A stretch of DNA of 14,643 bases from positions 1 through 14,643 of the forward strand of contig CAZYDJ010000055.1 of assembly GCA_964646035.1 (NCBI GenBank), in the 5' to 3' direction. The notes under the pieces were generated by a model. It did not search any database and had not been told where the DNA came from. It was given only the letters and a program-made list of their open reading frames with translations. Position numbers and translations under genes: made by a program. Source of the stretch: CAYLMM01 sp964646035. Lineage in GTDB: Bacteria; Krumholzibacteriota; Krumholzibacteriia; LZORAL124-64-63. Shown piece by piece: positions 1-7,049 of this stretch. Position 1 is the stretch's first letter. Each line of letters opens with the position of its first letter.

Positions 1-1095
1 CCCGATCCCAGCCGCACCGGCGCCTGCGACGTGTGCCACTCCGAGATCGCGGGCATGGCCGCCACGAGCCTGCACTCCAACCTCTGGGGCTACAAGGAGC
101 TGGTCGAGCACCGCACCGGCGCCGAATTCGCCAGCTTCGAGGAGCCTTTCGGCGACAGCTGCAATGGTTGCCATACCACTTGCGGCCAGTGTCATGTCAG
201 CCGTCCGGCCAGCGTCGGCGGCGGTCTGGTCAAGAGCCACAAGTTCGCTCCGCCGCATATGACCAACCAGTGCACCGCCTGCCACGGCAGCCGCATTTCG
301 GTCGACTACTTCGGCGAGACCGGCGCCTTCGGCGACGGCGGCGGCCTGCCCGGCAACCTCAAGGACGTCCACTGGAGCAATCTGATGCAGTGCACGGCCT
401 GCCACGAGCAGGACGAGATGCACGGCGATTCCGGCGGCGCGTCGCAGCCCGAAGGCCATTACACGCATCGGTACCAGACCGAGACGATGCCGCGTTGCGA
501 CAGCGCCGTATGCCACGCCTCGGACATCGACAGTGGTCAGTACCATCTGCATCACAACGGCGTCGATGCGGACTGCCACGCCTGCCATGTCGGCTCCGGC
601 GCCGATCCTTCACTCGGCTGTGATGTCTGCCATCCTTCCGGTGTGCCGGTGTACACTTCGCCGTTGCCGACCCTGCAGTGCAACGTCTGCCACTCGCAGC
701 CCTACAAGAGTTGCCAGAGCTGCCATTCCAACGGGATCGGCGGCGGCTATGACGAAGATGCCATCACCAGTGAAGGCCTGTTGAAGATTGCCCGGAACCC
801 GCGTACGGATTACCGCCCCGAGTACGATTACGTGCTCGTGCGCCATGTGCCGGCAGATGAGCAAACGTACAGCCAGTGGGGCCTGTCGGCGACCTTCGAG
901 ACCGGCGACCAGCCCACCTGGAAGTACACTTCGCCGCATAACATCCTGCTGAGCACTGATCAGACCACGGTCGAGGCGGGCCAATCCTGCGGCGCGAGCT
1001 GCCACGGTTCGGATTATTACCTGCGGGCCACCGATATAGTCGGCGAGTACGACGAGGACGTGAATTCGCCCTTCGTCATTCCCGAGGACAAATAG
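1..1095 (+). CDS. Multiheme cytochrome c, 5'-truncated by the window edge
   Basis: The reading frame is open from base 1 and ends at TAG 1093-1095, so the start lies outside the window; 364 codons are visible. Nine canonical CxxCH heme-binding motifs are present, at visible residues 9, 54, 61, 91, 131, 192, 207, 227 and 238. One CX4CH (residue 166) and one CX3CH (residue 330) follow unusual spacing. Many additional His residues could be distal ligands. By family knowledge such proteins are exported and carry covalently bound hemes for electron transfer in the periplasm or at the outer membrane. The signal peptide or lipobox cannot be seen. The last 120 residues are heme-poor apart from the final CX3CH. 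The next gene is a rhodanese lipoprotein in the same direction 116 bp downstream, so a joint role in extracytoplasmic electron transfer is plausible. The exact family and substrate are unknown. Confidence 0.93.
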   Translation, partial: PDPSRTGACDVCHSEIAGMAATSLHSNLWGYKELVEHRTGAEFASFEEPFGDSCNGCHTTCGQCHVSRPASVGGGLVKSHKFAPPHMTNQCTACHGSRISVDYFGETGAFGDGGGLPGNLKDVHWSNLMQCTACHEQDEMHGDSGGASQPEGHYTHRYQTETMPRCDSAVCHASDIDSGQYHLHHNGVDADCHACHVGSGADPSLGCDVCHPSGVPVYTSPLPTLQCNVCHSQPYKSCQSCHSNGIGGGYDEDAITSEGLLKIARNPRTDYRPEYDYVLVRHVPADEQTYSQWGLSATFETGDQPTWKYTSPHNILLSTDQTTVEAGQSCGASCHGSDYYLRATDIVGEYDEDVNSPFVIPEDK

Positions 1096-1104
1096 GCCCC
1101 GTCC

Positions 1105-1134
1105 ACCCGGCCCGGGTAGCCACCCGGGCCGGGT
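1105..1134 (+). other. Perfect 13-bp hairpin between cytochrome and rhodanese genes
   Basis: ACCCGGCCCGGGT and its exact reverse complement ACCCGGGCCGGGT flank the 4-base loop AGCC, 10 bp after the cytochrome stop codon. There is no T-tract (AATCAATCC follows), so it is not a classic intrinsic terminator. It may cause partial termination, pause transcription or protect the cytochrome mRNA 3' end, giving different amounts of the two gene products. The remaining gap to 1211 holds a short perfect palindrome GGCACAGTGCC (1165-1175), a weak CCGGG/CCCGG stem, and the ribosome site of the next gene. No convincing promoter is visible. Confidence 0.7.
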
Positions 1135-1211
1135 AATCAATCCATCGTCCCATTCACTCGATTTGGCACAGTGCCGGGGCTTAGGCCCGGGAACAATGGA
1201 GGAGAGTTCAA

Positions 1212-2543
1212 ATGAAAAAGCGAGGATATTGGTTGGTGTTGTTGCTGATAGCAATCCTGGCCATCGCGGGATGCTCCGATGACGACAACATCGCCACGCC
1301 CGCAGCCGATGTCTTCCCGACCGTAGCGGCTTCTGTCGAGGATGTCATGAACGACAGCGCCGTCACCGTCGGCGGCATCAGCGCCGATGCGCTGGCCACC
1401 GAACTGGCGGCCGACCCCGACGCCTATACGATCATCGACATCCGCAGCCTGAGCGTCTACAACGCCGGCCATATCCCCGGCGCGTACCACAGCTCGCTGG
1501 GGTCGCTGCTGACCGACGTCGGCACGACCATCCCGGACGACAAGACCTTCGTGGTGGCCTGCTACAGCGGCCAGAGCGCCGGTCACGCGGTCGTCGCCCT
1601 GAAACTGATGGGCTACGACGCCAAGACCCTGCTCTTCGGCATGAGCAACTGGGACACCGGTCTTGCCGCCTCCTGGGACGACAACATCGACAACCTGCTG
1701 TCGATCGCCGAGACCACCAACAACAACGGCAGCCTGGTCGCCCATGCCTATCCCGTGCTGACCGGCTACTCGGCTTCCACCGGCCTCGCCGAGCGCGTCC
1801 AGGAGATGCTGGACGGCGGCTTCAAGGGGATCTCCTACTCAGAGATGGTCACCGACGGCCTCGATAACTTCTTCATCGTGAACTACTTCGGCGAGGATGA
1901 CTATCTGGGCAACGGCACCGCCGGCGTCCCGGGCCACATCCCCGGATCCTTCCAGTTCACCCCCTACACCAGCCTGGACCGCGACTCGATGCTGGACAAC
2001 CTGCCCACCGACAAGACCATCGTGGTCTATTGCTGGACGGGTCAGCACTCCAGCCAGATCACCGCGTATTTGAACATCATGGGCTATGAGGCCAAGAGCC
2101 TGAAGTTCGGCTCCAACGCCTTGTTCCATGATGATCTCAGCGCCCATGTCTGGAACGGCACGACCAACACNNNNNNNNNNNNNNNNNNNNNNNNNNNNNN
2201 NNNNNNNNNNNNNNNNNNNNNNNNNNNNNNNNNNNNNNNNNNNNNNNNNNNNNNNNNNNNNNNNNNNNNNGCCTATCAGTTCACTCCGTACGCCAGCCTG
2301 GGCTTCGAAGAGATGCTGAACAACCTGCCCACCGACAAGACCATCGTGGTCTACTGCTGGACGGGTCAGCACTCGAGCCAGATCACCGCGTACCTGAACA
2401 TCCTGGGCTATGACGCCAAGAGCCTGAAGTTCGGCTCCAACGCCCTGTTCCATGACGATCTGAGCGCGCATGTCTGGAACGGCACGACCAACGGATACCC
2501 GCTGGAACCGACCGCACCCCTGAAGATGGCCTCCGGTTTCTAG
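1212..2543 (+). CDS. Rhodanese-repeat lipoprotein, interrupted by an assembly gap
   Basis: ATG 1212 follows GGAGGAG (1198-1204) at 7-base spacing. The N-terminus has a lysine start, a hydrophobic stretch (residues 7-20) and a lipobox ending at Cys21 (AIAGC), so it should be a lipoprotein; the residue after Cys is Ser, with Asp next. Rhodanese domain 1 covers about residues 58-155 with active-loop Cys117 (CYSGQSAG). Domain 2 covers about 205-316 with Cys274 (CWTGQHS). After 100 Ns (2171-2270) the second half of another domain follows, with the same CWTGQHS loop, and the gene ends at TAG 2541-2543. Rhodanese domains transfer sulfur through a cysteine persulfide or serve as binding modules. The frame agrees on both sides of the Ns, but a 100-N run normally means unknown length. 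It may therefore be one protein with three or more domains, or two adjacent paralogues merged by the gap. Neighbours: multiheme cytochrome upstream, strong terminator downstream. Confidence 0.8.
   Translation: MKKRGYWLVLLLIAILAIAGCSDDDNIATPAADVFPTVAASVEDVMNDSAVTVGGISADALATELAADPDAYTIIDIRSLSVYNAGHIPGAYHSSLGSLLTDVGTTIPDDKTFVVACYSGQSAGHAVVALKLMGYDAKTLLFGMSNWDTGLAASWDDNIDNLLSIAETTNNNGSLVAHAYPVLTGYSASTGLAERVQEMLDGGFKGISYSEMVTDGLDNFFIVNYFGEDDYLGNGTAGVPGHIPGSFQFTPYTSLDRDSMLDNLPTDKTIVVYCWTGQHSSQITAYLNIMGYEAKSLKFGSNALFHDDLSAHVWNGTTNXXXXXXXXXXXXXXXXXXXXXXXXXXXXXXXXXXAYQFTPYASLGFEEMLNNLPTDKTIVVYCWTGQHSSQITAYLNILGYDAKSLKFGSNALFHDDLSAHVWNGTTNGYPLEPTAPLKMASGF
1953..2168 (+). repeat. Rhodanese-encoding direct repeat, left copy
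   Basis: This 216-base segment aligns without gaps to 2277-2492 at an offset of 324, with about 20 mismatches counted by eye. Half of the mismatches lie in the first 45 bases. It encodes the second half of rhodanese domain 2, including the CWTGQHS loop. The copy runs up to 2 bases before the N gap. Confidence 0.9.
2171..2270. other. Assembly gap of exactly 100 Ns inside the rhodanese repeats
   Basis: The run of 100 Ns sits between two near-identical repeat copies. A round number is the usual placeholder for unknown distance. The sequence needed to complete the third rhodanese domain (by analogy to about residues 205-246 of domain 2 plus a linker) is longer than the 33 codons that fit, so the true gap is probably larger than 100 bases. 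No coding claim should be made across it. Confidence 0.97.
2277..2492 (+). repeat. Rhodanese-encoding direct repeat, right copy
   Basis: Partner of 1953-2168. Most differences after the first 45 bases are synonymous (for example TAT/TAC for Tyr and TTG/CTG for Leu), with only Met/Leu and Glu/Asp exchanges seen there. It is followed by the C-terminal tail of the protein, GYPLEPTAPLKMASGF. Confidence 0.9.
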
Positions 2544-2583
2544 ATCGGCATCCAGATCAGCAATCGGTGCGCATCGAGCGCGA

Positions 2584-2608
2584 GGGGGGCCGCAGGGCCC
2601 CCCTTTTT
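2584..2608 (+). terminator. Rho-independent terminator after the rhodanese gene
   Basis: The 8-bp perfect stem GGGGGGCC/GGCCCCCC encloses the loop GCAG and is followed directly by five Ts (2604-2608). It lies 40 bp after the rhodanese stop codon. It is oriented for plus-strand transcripts only, since the opposite strand has no T-tract after the stem. It separates the cytochrome-rhodanese unit from the convergent glycosyltransferase gene, which ends at 2627. Confidence 0.92.
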
Positions 2609-2626
2609 CATGCCCGGAAACGTTGA

Positions 2627-3628
2627 TCAGGAACGGGAGCGGCGTGGCAGGGCCCACAGCAGCAGGGTGGCGGCGGCGCCGATGAGGTTGGTGGGGGTGG
2701 GCAGGATGCGGATGGCCCGGGCGTAGCTGCGCAGGGCCTCGGCGAAATGTCCCTCGTCCCGTTGGTGCCAGGCCAGGCTGGCCAGGGAGCGTCGCATCGC
2801 CTTGCGCCAGACACCGCGGGCCTCGCGGCTGCGGATGTATTTCTCCTGGCGCTTCAGCACCCGCAGGGATCCCGGCAGCCGCCTGGCGCCGCGGCCGGTG
2901 ACTCCGCCGGGGAGGCTGCGGTAGCTGTGCATGATCCGGTCGAGGAAGGCGAAGACGCTGCCGCCGCGGGCCAGCCGGAACCAGAGGTCGCGGTCGTCGG
3001 CGTTGCGCAGGGCCTCGTCGAAACCGCCCACCTCGATCACCGCTTCGCGCCGGAAGACGACGCTGGAGGTGCCGATGAAATTCGCCCGCATCAATTCGAT
3101 GAACAGCTTTTCCCCGGAGATCAGGCCGACGTCCGCGGTCCGGGTCCGCTCCACCGCCGAACGGAAAGACTGGTAATGGGCCAGGACGCTGGGCGCGAGT
3201 TCGCGATCTTCCGCATCGATCACCCGGAAATCGGTGAAGAGCAGGTCTGCCTCGGGGAAGTCGTTCAGCACCCGCGCGGCGGCTGATAATTTGCCCGGCG
3301 CCATCAGGTCGTCGGAGTCGAAGAGGGCCACCAGATCACCCGTGGCCCGGGCCAGACCCCGGTTGCGGGGGCGCGACGGGCCGCCGTGGTTCTCGCCGGG
3401 CAGATGGACGACACGATCGCCGTAGCCGCGGACGATATCGCCGGTGGCGTCGGTCGAGCCGTCGTCGGCGACGATCACTTCCAGGCGCGGATAGTCCTGG
3501 CCCAGCACGGAATCCAGCGTGGCCGGCAGCGTCGCCGCGGCGTTCCAGGCTGGTATCACGACGGAAATCAATGGAGTGCAAGTCATGCCGGCAGGATAGC
3601 ATAGCCCATCAAGCCTTGCAGCCGACAT
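2627..3628 (-). CDS. Family 2 glycosyltransferase
   Basis: GT-A fold glycosyltransferase that should transfer a sugar from a nucleotide-sugar donor to an acceptor that cannot be predicted here. With the 3628 start (333 residues), the N-terminal beta-strand ISVVIPAWN is at 21-29, the nucleotide-binding DDGS at 55-58 and the metal-binding DSDD at 104-107. The likely acceptor and catalytic-base region is around DDRDLWFRLA (211-220). A helical tail (about 283-333) resembles one TPR-like hairpin followed by a hydrophobic stretch. Start choice is uncertain: ATG 3628 has AGGGG at 5-base spacing, whereas ATG 3586 (MTCTPLISVV) gives the more usual family N-terminus but lacks a clear ribosome site. It is the only minus-strand gene here, convergent with the rhodanese gene and divergent from the methyltransferase. 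Likely use is surface glycan or protein glycosylation. Confidence 0.93.
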   Translation of the reverse strand: MSAARLDGLCYPAGMTCTPLISVVIPAWNAAATLPATLDSVLGQDYPRLEVIVADDGSTDATGDIVRGYGDRVVHLPGENHGGPSRPRNRGLARATGDLVALFDSDDLMAPGKLSAAARVLNDFPEADLLFTDFRVIDAEDRELAPSVLAHYQSFRSAVERTRTADVGLISGEKLFIELMRANFIGTSSVVFRREAVIEVGGFDEALRNADDRDLWFRLARGGSVFAFLDRIMHSYRSLPGGVTGRGARRLPGSLRVLKRQEKYIRSREARGVWRKAMRRSLASLAWHQRDEGHFAEALRSYARAIRILPTPTNLIGAAATLLLWALPRRSRS

Positions 3629-3687
3629 GTTTGCCCCTAGACTGGCAGGATGTCGCAGAGGCAGCCCTCATCATCCGGAGGATAGCG

Positions 3688-4674
3688 ATGTCCGACCCCA
3701 CCGTCTTTCTCGAAGAAATGGCCAACGGATTCCAGGATTCCGCCATCCTGTTGACGGCATGCCGCTGTGGCGTTTTCGCGGCGCTGGGCGATCGGGAGCG
3801 GCGGGCCGACGAACTGGCCGCGGAGTTGGAGCTGGATCGTGACGCCCTGGAAAGGGTGCTGCTGGCCTTGACCGCCGCGGGCGTGCTCTGCTGCGCGGGC
3901 GATCGTTTCCGTTTGGATCCGCTTTACTCTCCGGTTTTGTCGCCGGACGGGGAGCGGACCCAGGCCAGCATCTTCAATCACATCCACGGCATGATGAAAC
4001 GCTGGGCGCGTCTGGACGAGATCCTGGCCACGGGGCTTCCGGTCAAGACCGACGAAAACGATCGCCGGGCCGAGCGCGATTTCATCCTGGGCATGGAAAA
4101 CGTCTCACGCAGATCATCGCAGGAAGTAGCGCGCAGGATCGACCTGTCGGAGCGGAAGCATCTGCTGGATCTCGGCGGCGGGCCGGCCACCGCGGCGTTG
4201 ACCTTCGCCCGCGAGTTCTCCGGGATGCGCTGCACGGTCTTCGATCTGCCGGGCCCGTTGGAGATCGCCGCCGAGCAGGTCTCCGCCGCCGGCATGGGCG
4301 ACCGGGTCTCGCTGATGGCGGGCGATTTCCTGGCCGACGATATCGGGTCGGGATACGACGCCGTCTACGTCTCCAACATCATCCACGCCTTTGCGGAGGA
4401 TGATACCGCCCTGCTGTTCGCGAAGGTCTTCGCCGCGCTCGATCCGGGCGGGATGGTGATGGTGAAGGATTTCTATCTCGAAAACTGCCGCACCCGTCCG
4501 GCCCGGGCCGCCCGTTTCTCGGTGAACATGCTCGTCGGCACCGACGGCGGGCGCTGCTATACCTGGGACGAGACCGAAGCGATGCTCGCCGCAGTCGGAT
4601 TCGGCGATTTCCGCCGCCTGGAAGTGGCCCGGGTCAGCGGAATCATCAGCGCGTTTCGTCCTGCTTCCGCTTGA
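3688..4674 (+). CDS. SAM-dependent methyltransferase, O-methyltransferase family 2-like
   Basis: The 328-residue protein has an N-terminal winged-helix dimerisation-type region (about 5-85), in which small-molecule O-methyltransferases discriminate substrate. A Rossmann methyltransferase domain follows: SAM motif I DLGGGPA at 161-167, the acidic residue of VFDLP at Asp186, GDF at 212-214, and the later strands ending in MVMVKDFYL. This layout matches the plant COMT / bacterial hydroxyneurosporene-methyltransferase type (Methyltransf_2). The usual catalytic His may be H233 in SNIIHAF, by analogy. Start ATG 3688 is chosen because GGAGGA precedes it at good spacing; the frame stays open upstream to 3571 but overlaps the divergent glycosyltransferase. 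The substrate is not predictable and no biosynthetic cluster surrounds it. It stands alone, with 70 bp before the next gene. Confidence 0.9.
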   Translation: MSDPTVFLEEMANGFQDSAILLTACRCGVFAALGDRERRADELAAELELDRDALERVLLALTAAGVLCCAGDRFRLDPLYSPVLSPDGERTQASIFNHIHGMMKRWARLDEILATGLPVKTDENDRRAERDFILGMENVSRRSSQEVARRIDLSERKHLLDLGGGPATAALTFAREFSGMRCTVFDLPGPLEIAAEQVSAAGMGDRVSLMAGDFLADDIGSGYDAVYVSNIIHAFAEDDTALLFAKVFAALDPGGMVMVKDFYLENCRTRPARAARFSVNMLVGTDGGRCYTWDETEAMLAAVGFGDFRRLEVARVSGIISAFRPASA

Positions 4675-4705
4675 TCCGGATCCCGTCCGGTAATGGCCGT
4701 TCCTG

Positions 4706-4731
4706 TAAACCGATATAAATTGTCCGGTTTA
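4706..4731 (+). promoter_or_regulatory. Operator-like inverted repeat around a -10-like TATAAA
   Basis: TAAACCG (4706-4712) and its exact complement CGGTTTA (4725-4731) are separated by 12 bases. The spacer contains TATAAA (4714-4719), the most AT-rich point of an otherwise GC-rich gap. The half-site centres are 19 bp apart, about two DNA turns, as expected for a dimeric repressor. No good -35 box is found 17 bp upstream (TAATGG at best). The element ends 3 bases before the ribosome site of the next gene. An RNA hairpin or weak terminator for the methyltransferase is an alternative reading, but there is no proper T-run. Confidence 0.4.
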
Positions 4732-4744
4732 TTGGGAGATGACC

Positions 4745-6913
4745 ATGAACCGGGACCGGATCAGGGCGTTGATCAAGATCGCCGTGACGGCGATCGCGTT
4801 ATCAATTGCAGTCGGAGGATATATCATGGGCGACAAGACAGTTGCGGGCGCCGGCGTCGAGCGCACGACAGGCAATCGATTGGGCGGCGAGGCTTCGCTT
4901 TATCTGCGCCAGCACGCACAGAACCCCGTAGACTGGCAGCCTTGGGGCGATGAGGCCCTGGCCCGGTCGCGCGAGCTCGACCGGCCCATCTTCCTGTCCA
5001 TCGGCTACGCGTCCTGCCATTGGTGCCACGTCATGGAGGAAGAGGTCTTCACCGACGCCGGGGCCGCCGCTTATCTGAACGAGCATTTCATCTCGATCAA
5101 GGTCGATCGCGAGGAGCGGCCCGACCTGGACGCGGTCTACATGGAAGCGGTGCAGGCCATGACCGGCTCCGGGGGCTGGCCTCTGACCGTCTTTCTGACC
5201 CCCGATCTGAAGCCGTTCTTCGGCGGCACCTACTTCCCCCGCGACACCTTCCTCGAGCTTATCCGCCGGGTGGCGTCGGTCTACGAGAATCGCCGCGACG
5301 AACTGGAGCAGTCGGCCGAGACTTTGACCTCGCGTCTGGGCCGCAACCCGCTCGGCAAGAGCGGCGATCTGCCGGGAGCCGAGAACGTCGGCGGCGCGGT
5401 GGCGGCCGCCTTGGAGCGGGTGGACAATCGCTGGGGCGGCTTCTCGGGACGCCAGAAATTCCCCACTCCGCCCCGCTGGCGGTTGATGCTGCACCAGTAC
5501 CGCAAGACCGGGGAGAAGCCGATTGCCGACGCTCTGCGGCTGACCCTGGACCGGATGGCCGACGGCGGCATCCGCGACCAGATCGGCGGCGGCTTCCACC
5601 GCTACTCGGTCGAACCCACCTGGCTCGTGCCGCATTTCGAGATCATGCTCTACGACAACGTCCAACTGGCTTCGCTCTATCTCGAAGCGGCCGCGGTTTT
5701 CGCCGATGACCGCTACCGGCGCGTCGCGACCGGAGTCCTGGATTTCCTGTTGCGCGAGATGGCGAACGAGGAGGGCGGATTCTACGCCAGCTTCGACGCC
5801 GACAGCGGCGGCGAGGAAGGCAGCTATTACGTCTGGACTCCGGCGCAGATCGTGGACGTGGCCGGCGAAACCGACGGACCGCCGCTGGCCGATCTGCTGG
5901 GCGTGACCGCAGAGGGTAATTTCGAGGGGCGCAGCATCCCGACCCGTCGCATGCCCCCGGCCGCGGTGGCCGCCCGTCACGGCGGCGACGCGGACTCGGT
6001 CACGGCCTTGGCCGAGCGCTGGCTGGAAGAGCTGCGCCTTCGCCGGTCCCTGCGGACGGCACCGGCCCTGGACCGCAAAATCGTCACATCCTGGAACGGC
6101 ATGGCGTTGAGCGCCTTCGCCGCCGGTTATTCCCTGACCGGTGACGATCGCTATCGCGAAGCGGCCGCAAAAGCCGCCGATTTCCTCTGGCGATCCCATC
6201 GCGGCGACGACGGCAGGCTGGTGCGGACCTCGACCGACGGTTTGGCCGGCGCGCAGGGCATCCTCGATGATTACGGGTCGACGGCCTGCGGATTGATCGA
6301 CCTCTACACGGCCACTGGCGAGGTTCGCCAACTGCGCCGGGCCCTGGAGCTGATCGAATCCGCTCGCGGGCTCTTCCGTGGCGCCGGCGGAGCCTGGCAC
6401 CTGACTGCCGAGGACGCGGAGGCCCCCCTGGGCCGGCGCATCGATCTTTTCGACAGCGTGGAACCGTCCGGCGCCTCGGCGATGATCCATGCCCAGCTGA
6501 AGGCCGCGGCGTTGACCGGGCGCACCGAATTGAGGGACGAAGCCGGGGAGTCCCTGGCGGCGGCGGCCGATATGATCGCGAAAGCCGACCTGGAAATGGC
6601 CTGCTGGCTCGACGCCGCCCTGCTGCTGTCCGGCCCCTTCTACGAGGTGGTGCTCGCCGGTGATCCCGCCGATCCGTCCCTGGCTGAACTCGTCCGGATC
6701 TATGACCGGATGTTGCCGCCTCACGCCGTGTTGTCGCGGACGGCGGCCGGCGGTCCGGATTCCGAACAATTGGCCCTGATGCCGCCTCTGGCCGGCAAGA
6801 CGGCGCCCAACGGCCGGTCGGCGGCCTACGTCTGCCTGCACGGAGCCTGTCTGGCGCCGGCGACTTCGGCCGCGGATTTCGCCCGCAAACTGGGCGCCGG
6901 GTGGGCTTATTGA
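4745..6913 (+). CDS. DUF255 / YyaL (SPATA20-like) thioredoxin-fold protein with N-terminal membrane segment
   Basis: 722 residues. The thioredoxin-like DUF255 domain (about 43-200) shows the family signatures NPVDW (60-64), SCHWCH with Cys91 and Cys94, DREERPD (121-127), GGWPL (143-147) and GGTYFP (160-165). A (alpha/alpha)6-barrel, glycosidase-like half follows, with WLVPHFEIMLYDN, DADSGGEEGSYYVW and TSWNGMALSAFA. The family is widespread but its biochemical role is poorly defined. ATG 4745 has GGGAG at 6-base spacing and adds a hydrophobic segment (residues 9-28) that could be a signal anchor. Internal ATG 4826 has a better ribosome site (GGAGG, 7-base spacing) and gives a cytosolic 695-residue form close to the usual family N-terminus. 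ATG 4739 is also possible. The family assignment is secure; the start and location are not. Confidence 0.95.
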   Translation: MNRDRIRALIKIAVTAIALSIAVGGYIMGDKTVAGAGVERTTGNRLGGEASLYLRQHAQNPVDWQPWGDEALARSRELDRPIFLSIGYASCHWCHVMEEEVFTDAGAAAYLNEHFISIKVDREERPDLDAVYMEAVQAMTGSGGWPLTVFLTPDLKPFFGGTYFPRDTFLELIRRVASVYENRRDELEQSAETLTSRLGRNPLGKSGDLPGAENVGGAVAAALERVDNRWGGFSGRQKFPTPPRWRLMLHQYRKTGEKPIADALRLTLDRMADGGIRDQIGGGFHRYSVEPTWLVPHFEIMLYDNVQLASLYLEAAAVFADDRYRRVATGVLDFLLREMANEEGGFYASFDADSGGEEGSYYVWTPAQIVDVAGETDGPPLADLLGVTAEGNFEGRSIPTRRMPPAAVAARHGGDADSVTALAERWLEELRLRRSLRTAPALDRKIVTSWNGMALSAFAAGYSLTGDDRYREAAAKAADFLWRSHRGDDGRLVRTSTDGLAGAQGILDDYGSTACGLIDLYTATGEVRQLRRALELIESARGLFRGAGGAWHLTAEDAEAPLGRRIDLFDSVEPSGASAMIHAQLKAAALTGRTELRDEAGESLAAAADMIAKADLEMACWLDAALLLSGPFYEVVLAGDPADPSLAELVRIYDRMLPPHAVLSRTAAGGPDSEQLALMPPLAGKTAPNGRSAAYVCLHGACLAPATSAADFARKLGAGWAY

Positions 6914-6981
6914 TCCCCGAGCCTTCTTTCTCGACCCGGCGGCTCCCGGATTGTATCCTTCGCCGAGGACCGGCCTTCGCA

Positions 6982-7010
6982 TTGCCGGGGCGATCCCATC
7001 CAGCTACATT
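6982..7010 (+). promoter_or_regulatory. Weak sigma-70-like promoter candidate upstream of the MBL gene
   Basis: TTGCCG (6982-6987) and TACATT (7005-7010) are separated by exactly 17 bases, each matching four of six consensus positions. They lie 40 bp before the ribosome site of the MBL-fold gene, in a 136-bp intergenic stretch. That stretch otherwise shows only a short CCGGC/GCCGG stem and nothing terminator-like. Matches of this quality arise by chance, so the call is tentative. Confidence 0.25.
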
Positions 7011-7049
7011 CCCCGGCAGCGGGCAAGTCAGAACCGGGAGCTCGACCGC

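Noticed and set aside
1163..1182. Sigma-54-like TTGGCAC upstream of the rhodanese gene
   Set aside because: The -24-like half is good but the nearest GC pairs lie 8 or 14 bases from the GG instead of 12, and no TTGC follows.
3571..3687. Upstream extension of the methyltransferase to ATG 3571
   Set aside because: It overlaps the start of the divergent glycosyltransferase, has no ribosome site, and the homologous fold begins after 3688, where GGAGGA is present.
6393..6408. TGGCACCTGACTGC inside the DUF255 gene resembling a -24/-12 site
   Set aside because: The spacing is 11 instead of 12 and it is well within coding sequence.
4802..6982. Minus-strand open frame of 726 codons
   Set aside because: It lies opposite the DUF255 gene, whose family motifs run throughout. 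The antisense translation is low-complexity Arg/Gly/Gln-rich with no motif, a usual shadow in high-GC DNA.
6951..7049. Upstream extension of the MBL-fold protein to 6951
   Set aside because: The extra residues are Pro/Arg-rich without family similarity, and a ribosome site precedes 7050 instead.
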